From Clostridium_F caseinilyticum (GTDB lineage Bacteria > Bacillota > Clostridia > Clostridiales > Clostridiaceae): DNA of 64,000 bases. Shown one piece after another: positions 62,064-64,000 of the stretch (position 1 is the first letter of the stretch; the number at the start of each line of letters is the position of its first letter). The stretch lies in assembly GCF_046127645.1 (NCBI RefSeq), contig NZ_CP175919.1. One strand, written 5' to 3'. The notes below the pieces were generated by a model. The model was given only the letters and a program-made list of their open reading frames with translations, ran no database searches and was not told where the DNA came from. The position numbers were made by a program, and so were the translations under genes.

Positions 62064-62392
62064 TTATAAATCCATAATTACAAAATATATTGTTTTATAT
62101 ATTTTTTTATATAAAATAAGGAGCGCTTTGGATTTAGAGTAAGTATTTGATTTTAACGAATCTAAAAAGTATTTATCCATAGATATAGATAGATACTTTT
62201 TAGTTCAGTTTAAAAAAATGAGAATATTAAAAAGTGAAGAGAGTTACAGGATTAAGCATGACACGGGGATTGATACCTTGTACACTAAATATGAAAAGAG
62301 GTGAAAATTTAGTAAGGTTTACGCATTTAATACATGATTTAAAGGAAAGATAATTAATGAGAGAGTATTAATAAAATCTTACTAAACAAAAT
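62064..62392. other. Repeat-bearing gap between cbiG and cbiH
   Basis: It contains a diverged family 1 repeat copy with a strong hairpin, then ~135 bp with no gene. A good AAAGGA site at ~62340 leads only to a four-codon frame. Confidence 0.55.
62126..62255 (+). repeat. Dispersed intergenic repeat, family 1, diverged copy with kept hairpin
   Basis: CTTTGGATTTAGAGTAAG ... GAGAATATTAAAAAGTGAAG ... ACAGGATTAAG lines up with the copy at 36246-36374. CTAAAAAGTATTTATC (62162-62177) pairs with GATAGATACTTTTTAG (62188-62203) with one mismatch. Confidence 0.55.
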
Positions 62393-63124
62393 ATGGGAAA
62401 ACTTTATGTAGTTGGTATAGGGCCGGGAAGTTTAGAACACATAACAATAAAAGCTAAAAAAGTATTAGAGGAAAGTGATATAATAGTAGGCTATTCAAAA
62501 TACATAGATTATGTAAAACCTCTTATAGAAGGAAAAGAAATATATACAACAGGAATGAAGAGAGAAGAGGAAAGATGCCAAAAGGCATTAGATTTAAGCA
62601 AAGATAAGGTTGTTTCAGTAATAAGTACAGGTGATGCAGGAATATACGGCATGGCAGGACTTATATTAGAAATGAACAAGGATAAAAACTTAGAAATTGA
62701 AATAATTCCAGGGGTAACGGCATCTACTGCATCAGCATCAATAATAGGAGCACCACTTATGCATGATAATTGTAATATAAGTTTAAGCGATTTGATGACA
62801 CCTTATGAACTTATAAAAAAGAGAGTTAAGTTAGCAGCAGAAGGAGATTTTGTTATATCCTTATATAATCCTAAAAGTAAAGGAAGACCATATTATTTAA
62901 AGGAATGTATAGAGATAATAAAGGAATATAGAAGTAAAGATACTCCTATTGCAGTGGTTAAAAATGCACTAAGAGATGGTGAAGAAGTACATCTGTATAC
63001 TTTAGAAAATTTCACAGATGATTTTACGGATATGCTATCTACTGTAATAATAGGTAACAGTAGTAGTTTTGTTAAAGAAGGAAAGTTTATAACAAGAAGA
63101 GGATATAAAGTTAATAAAGATTAA
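62393..63124 (+). CDS. cbiH: Cobalt-precorrin-3 C17-methyltransferase
   Basis: A 243-residue SAM-dependent tetrapyrrole methylase that methylates C-17 with ring contraction. LYVVGIGPGSLEHITIKAKKVL (~residues 4-25), ISTGDAGIYGMAGLILE, GVTASTASASIIGAPLMHD and FVISLYNPKSKGRPYYL are CobJ/CbiH motifs. The ATG gives the expected N-terminus, but no Shine-Dalgarno sequence is visible before it, which is rare in this window. Confidence 0.94.
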   Translation: MGKLYVVGIGPGSLEHITIKAKKVLEESDIIVGYSKYIDYVKPLIEGKEIYTTGMKREEERCQKALDLSKDKVVSVISTGDAGIYGMAGLILEMNKDKNLEIEIIPGVTASTASASIIGAPLMHDNCNISLSDLMTPYELIKKRVKLAAEGDFVISLYNPKSKGRPYYLKECIEIIKEYRSKDTPIAVVKNALRDGEEVHLYTLENFTDDFTDMLSTVIIGNSSSFVKEGKFITRRGYKVNKD

Positions 63125-63151
63125 CAATATATGATATGTGGGAGAGATTAA

Positions 63152-63919
63152 ATGATAGCTTTAATATTGGGAACCTCAGAGGGAAGAGAAATACTTTCTT
63201 TATTAAATAAGTTTACAGATGACATTTTAATATCTACAGCTACAACTTATGGTGGAGAAATTTTAAAGGATTACAAATATAAAAAATTAAATACTAAACC
63301 TTTAAATAAAGATGATTTTCATAATATGCTAAAAGAAGATAAAGTAAATATATTAATTGATGCTTCACACCCTTATGCTTTAGAAGTAACTAAAAATGCT
63401 AGAGAAGTATCAAAAGATTTGGGCATAAAATATATAAGATATGAAAGACCATCTTCAGCAGCGGAGTTTAAAGGAAATGAAAAAGTGGTATTTTTAGAGG
63501 ATTATAGAGATTTAAAAGATGCCTTAAAAAATATAAAAGGAAATGTATTAAATACTTCCGGTAGTAGAAATATGGGTAAAATTTTAGATTTGGAATTAGA
63601 AAATAGAATAATACATAGAGTGCTCCCATCTGTAAAAGTTTTAGAAGAATGTTTCAATTTAGGAGTAAAAGTAGAAGATATTATGGCTATAAAAGGACCT
63701 ATAAGTAAAGAATTAAATAAAGCATTTATAAAGGATTATGATGCTAAAGCATTAATATTAAAAGATAGTGGTCCACAAGGTGGTACAAGAGAGAAAATAT
63801 TAGCTTGTTTAGAGTGTGATATATATTCTTTAGTAATAACAAGGAAAAAGATAAATTACGAAAGAGAATTTCATGATATAGAAGAGCTGGTTGATTATAT
63901 AAAATCAATGATGAATTAA
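63152..63919 (+). CDS. cbiJ: Cobalt-precorrin-6A reductase
   Basis: A 255-residue NAD(P)H-dependent reductase of the corrin ring. ILGTSEGREILSLL (~residues 4-17), DASHPYALEVTKNA (~70-83), YIRYERPS, LNTSGSRNMGKIL and VMAIKGPIS-like DIMAIKGPISKELN are the CobK/CbiJ signatures. GGGAGAG precedes the ATG. With CbiH 27 bp upstream it completes the ring steps seen here. Confidence 0.94.
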   Translation: MIALILGTSEGREILSLLNKFTDDILISTATTYGGEILKDYKYKKLNTKPLNKDDFHNMLKEDKVNILIDASHPYALEVTKNAREVSKDLGIKYIRYERPSSAAEFKGNEKVVFLEDYRDLKDALKNIKGNVLNTSGSRNMGKILDLELENRIIHRVLPSVKVLEECFNLGVKVEDIMAIKGPISKELNKAFIKDYDAKALILKDSGPQGGTREKILACLECDIYSLVITRKKINYEREFHDIEELVDYIKSMMN

Positions 63920-63958
63920 TAAAGAATTTACAAATATAAATTAAATATTTGGGGGAGT

Positions 63959-64000
63959 ATGCTGTATAAAAGTTTTAATATGGTAAAATGCATAAATTGT
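63959..64000 (+). CDS. Start of a further gene, cut by the window end
   Basis: GGGGGAG lies directly before ATG 63959 and the frame is open to the last base. It reads MLYKSFNMVKCINC, with two nearby cysteines. Too short to identify. Its position makes another cobalamin gene possible but unproven. Confidence 0.4.
   Translation, partial: MLYKSFNMVKCINC

Noticed and set aside
62340..62360. Alternative upstream start for cbiH at a good ribosome site
   Set aside because: The ATG after AAAGGA is in another frame and stops after four codons. The ATG at 62393 gives the conserved N-terminus.

Overview
The window is very AT-rich with short Shine-Dalgarno-led genes, many TTG/GTG starts and families typical of Firmicutes: BioY under a BirA box, MerR-TipAS regulators, a Bce-like two-component/ABC pair, and the anaerobic (Cbi) cobalamin pathway. 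It fits a Clostridium sensu stricto (cluster I) chromosome. I cannot name the species. I saw no tRNA or rRNA genes, CRISPR arrays, intact insertion sequences or prophages.

Layout. Positions 1-13.1 kb hold mixed single genes: an acetyltransferase, an MraY-family transferase, an XRE regulator, a MerR-TipAS regulator, a pair of YsnF/AvaK stress-type proteins, an L,D-transpeptidase, an SdpI-family protein, an ornithine cyclodeaminase homologue and a large membrane-anchored protein of unknown function. A 264-bp near-palindrome with a GC-rich core lies at 3437-3700. Positions 13.5-19.6 kb hold a small HTH/membrane-protein pair and a MacB-like ABC transporter facing a response regulator/histidine kinase pair. 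Positions 19.9-28.2 kb hold a branched-chain aminotransferase, a CCG-type Fe-S protein, biotin transporter BioY with a BirA operator over its promoter, a protein joining a UvrD-like ATPase to a LexA-type protease, a broken alpha/beta hydrolase and a membrane-embedded lipase. Positions 28.4-33.8 kb hold cobU, a second MerR-TipAS regulator, a four-gene 5-oxoproline cassette (two DUF969/DUF979 membrane proteins, Pcp and a gamma-glutamylcyclotransferase) and a Crp/Fnr regulator.

From 34 kb to the end lies a long but broken-up cobalamin locus headed by a cobalamin riboswitch and terminator. In order it has cbiP, cbiB, cobD, cbiMNQ (no cbiO), a precorrin-2 dehydrogenase-like gene, hemC, cobA-hemD, hemB, cbiA, cbiC, cbiD, cbiE, cbiT, cbiL, cbiF, cbiG, cbiH and cbiJ. 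Together these cover uroporphyrinogen III synthesis from 5-aminolevulinate, most corrin-ring steps, amidation, the aminopropanol arm and cobalt uptake. No cobaltochelatase, CobS, HemA or HemL is visible here. Unrelated genes separate the cbi genes, and several of these are decaying: a frameshifted membrane protein, a DUF3781 gene with a nonsense codon, a MerR stub and a Fic gene with a nonsense codon. Two families of short dispersed intergenic repeats occur in the window. One has about eight copies, five of them inside the cobalamin locus; the other has two copies, both in the locus.

The most notable observations are the ATPase/LexA-protease fusion, six 42-bp in-frame repeats inside cbiG together with a lost conventional start, a 14-copy heptanucleotide array directly before cbiA, the 264-bp palindromic element, the two repeat families, and two MerR-TipAS genes whose own promoters have the 19-bp spacer and matching operators.
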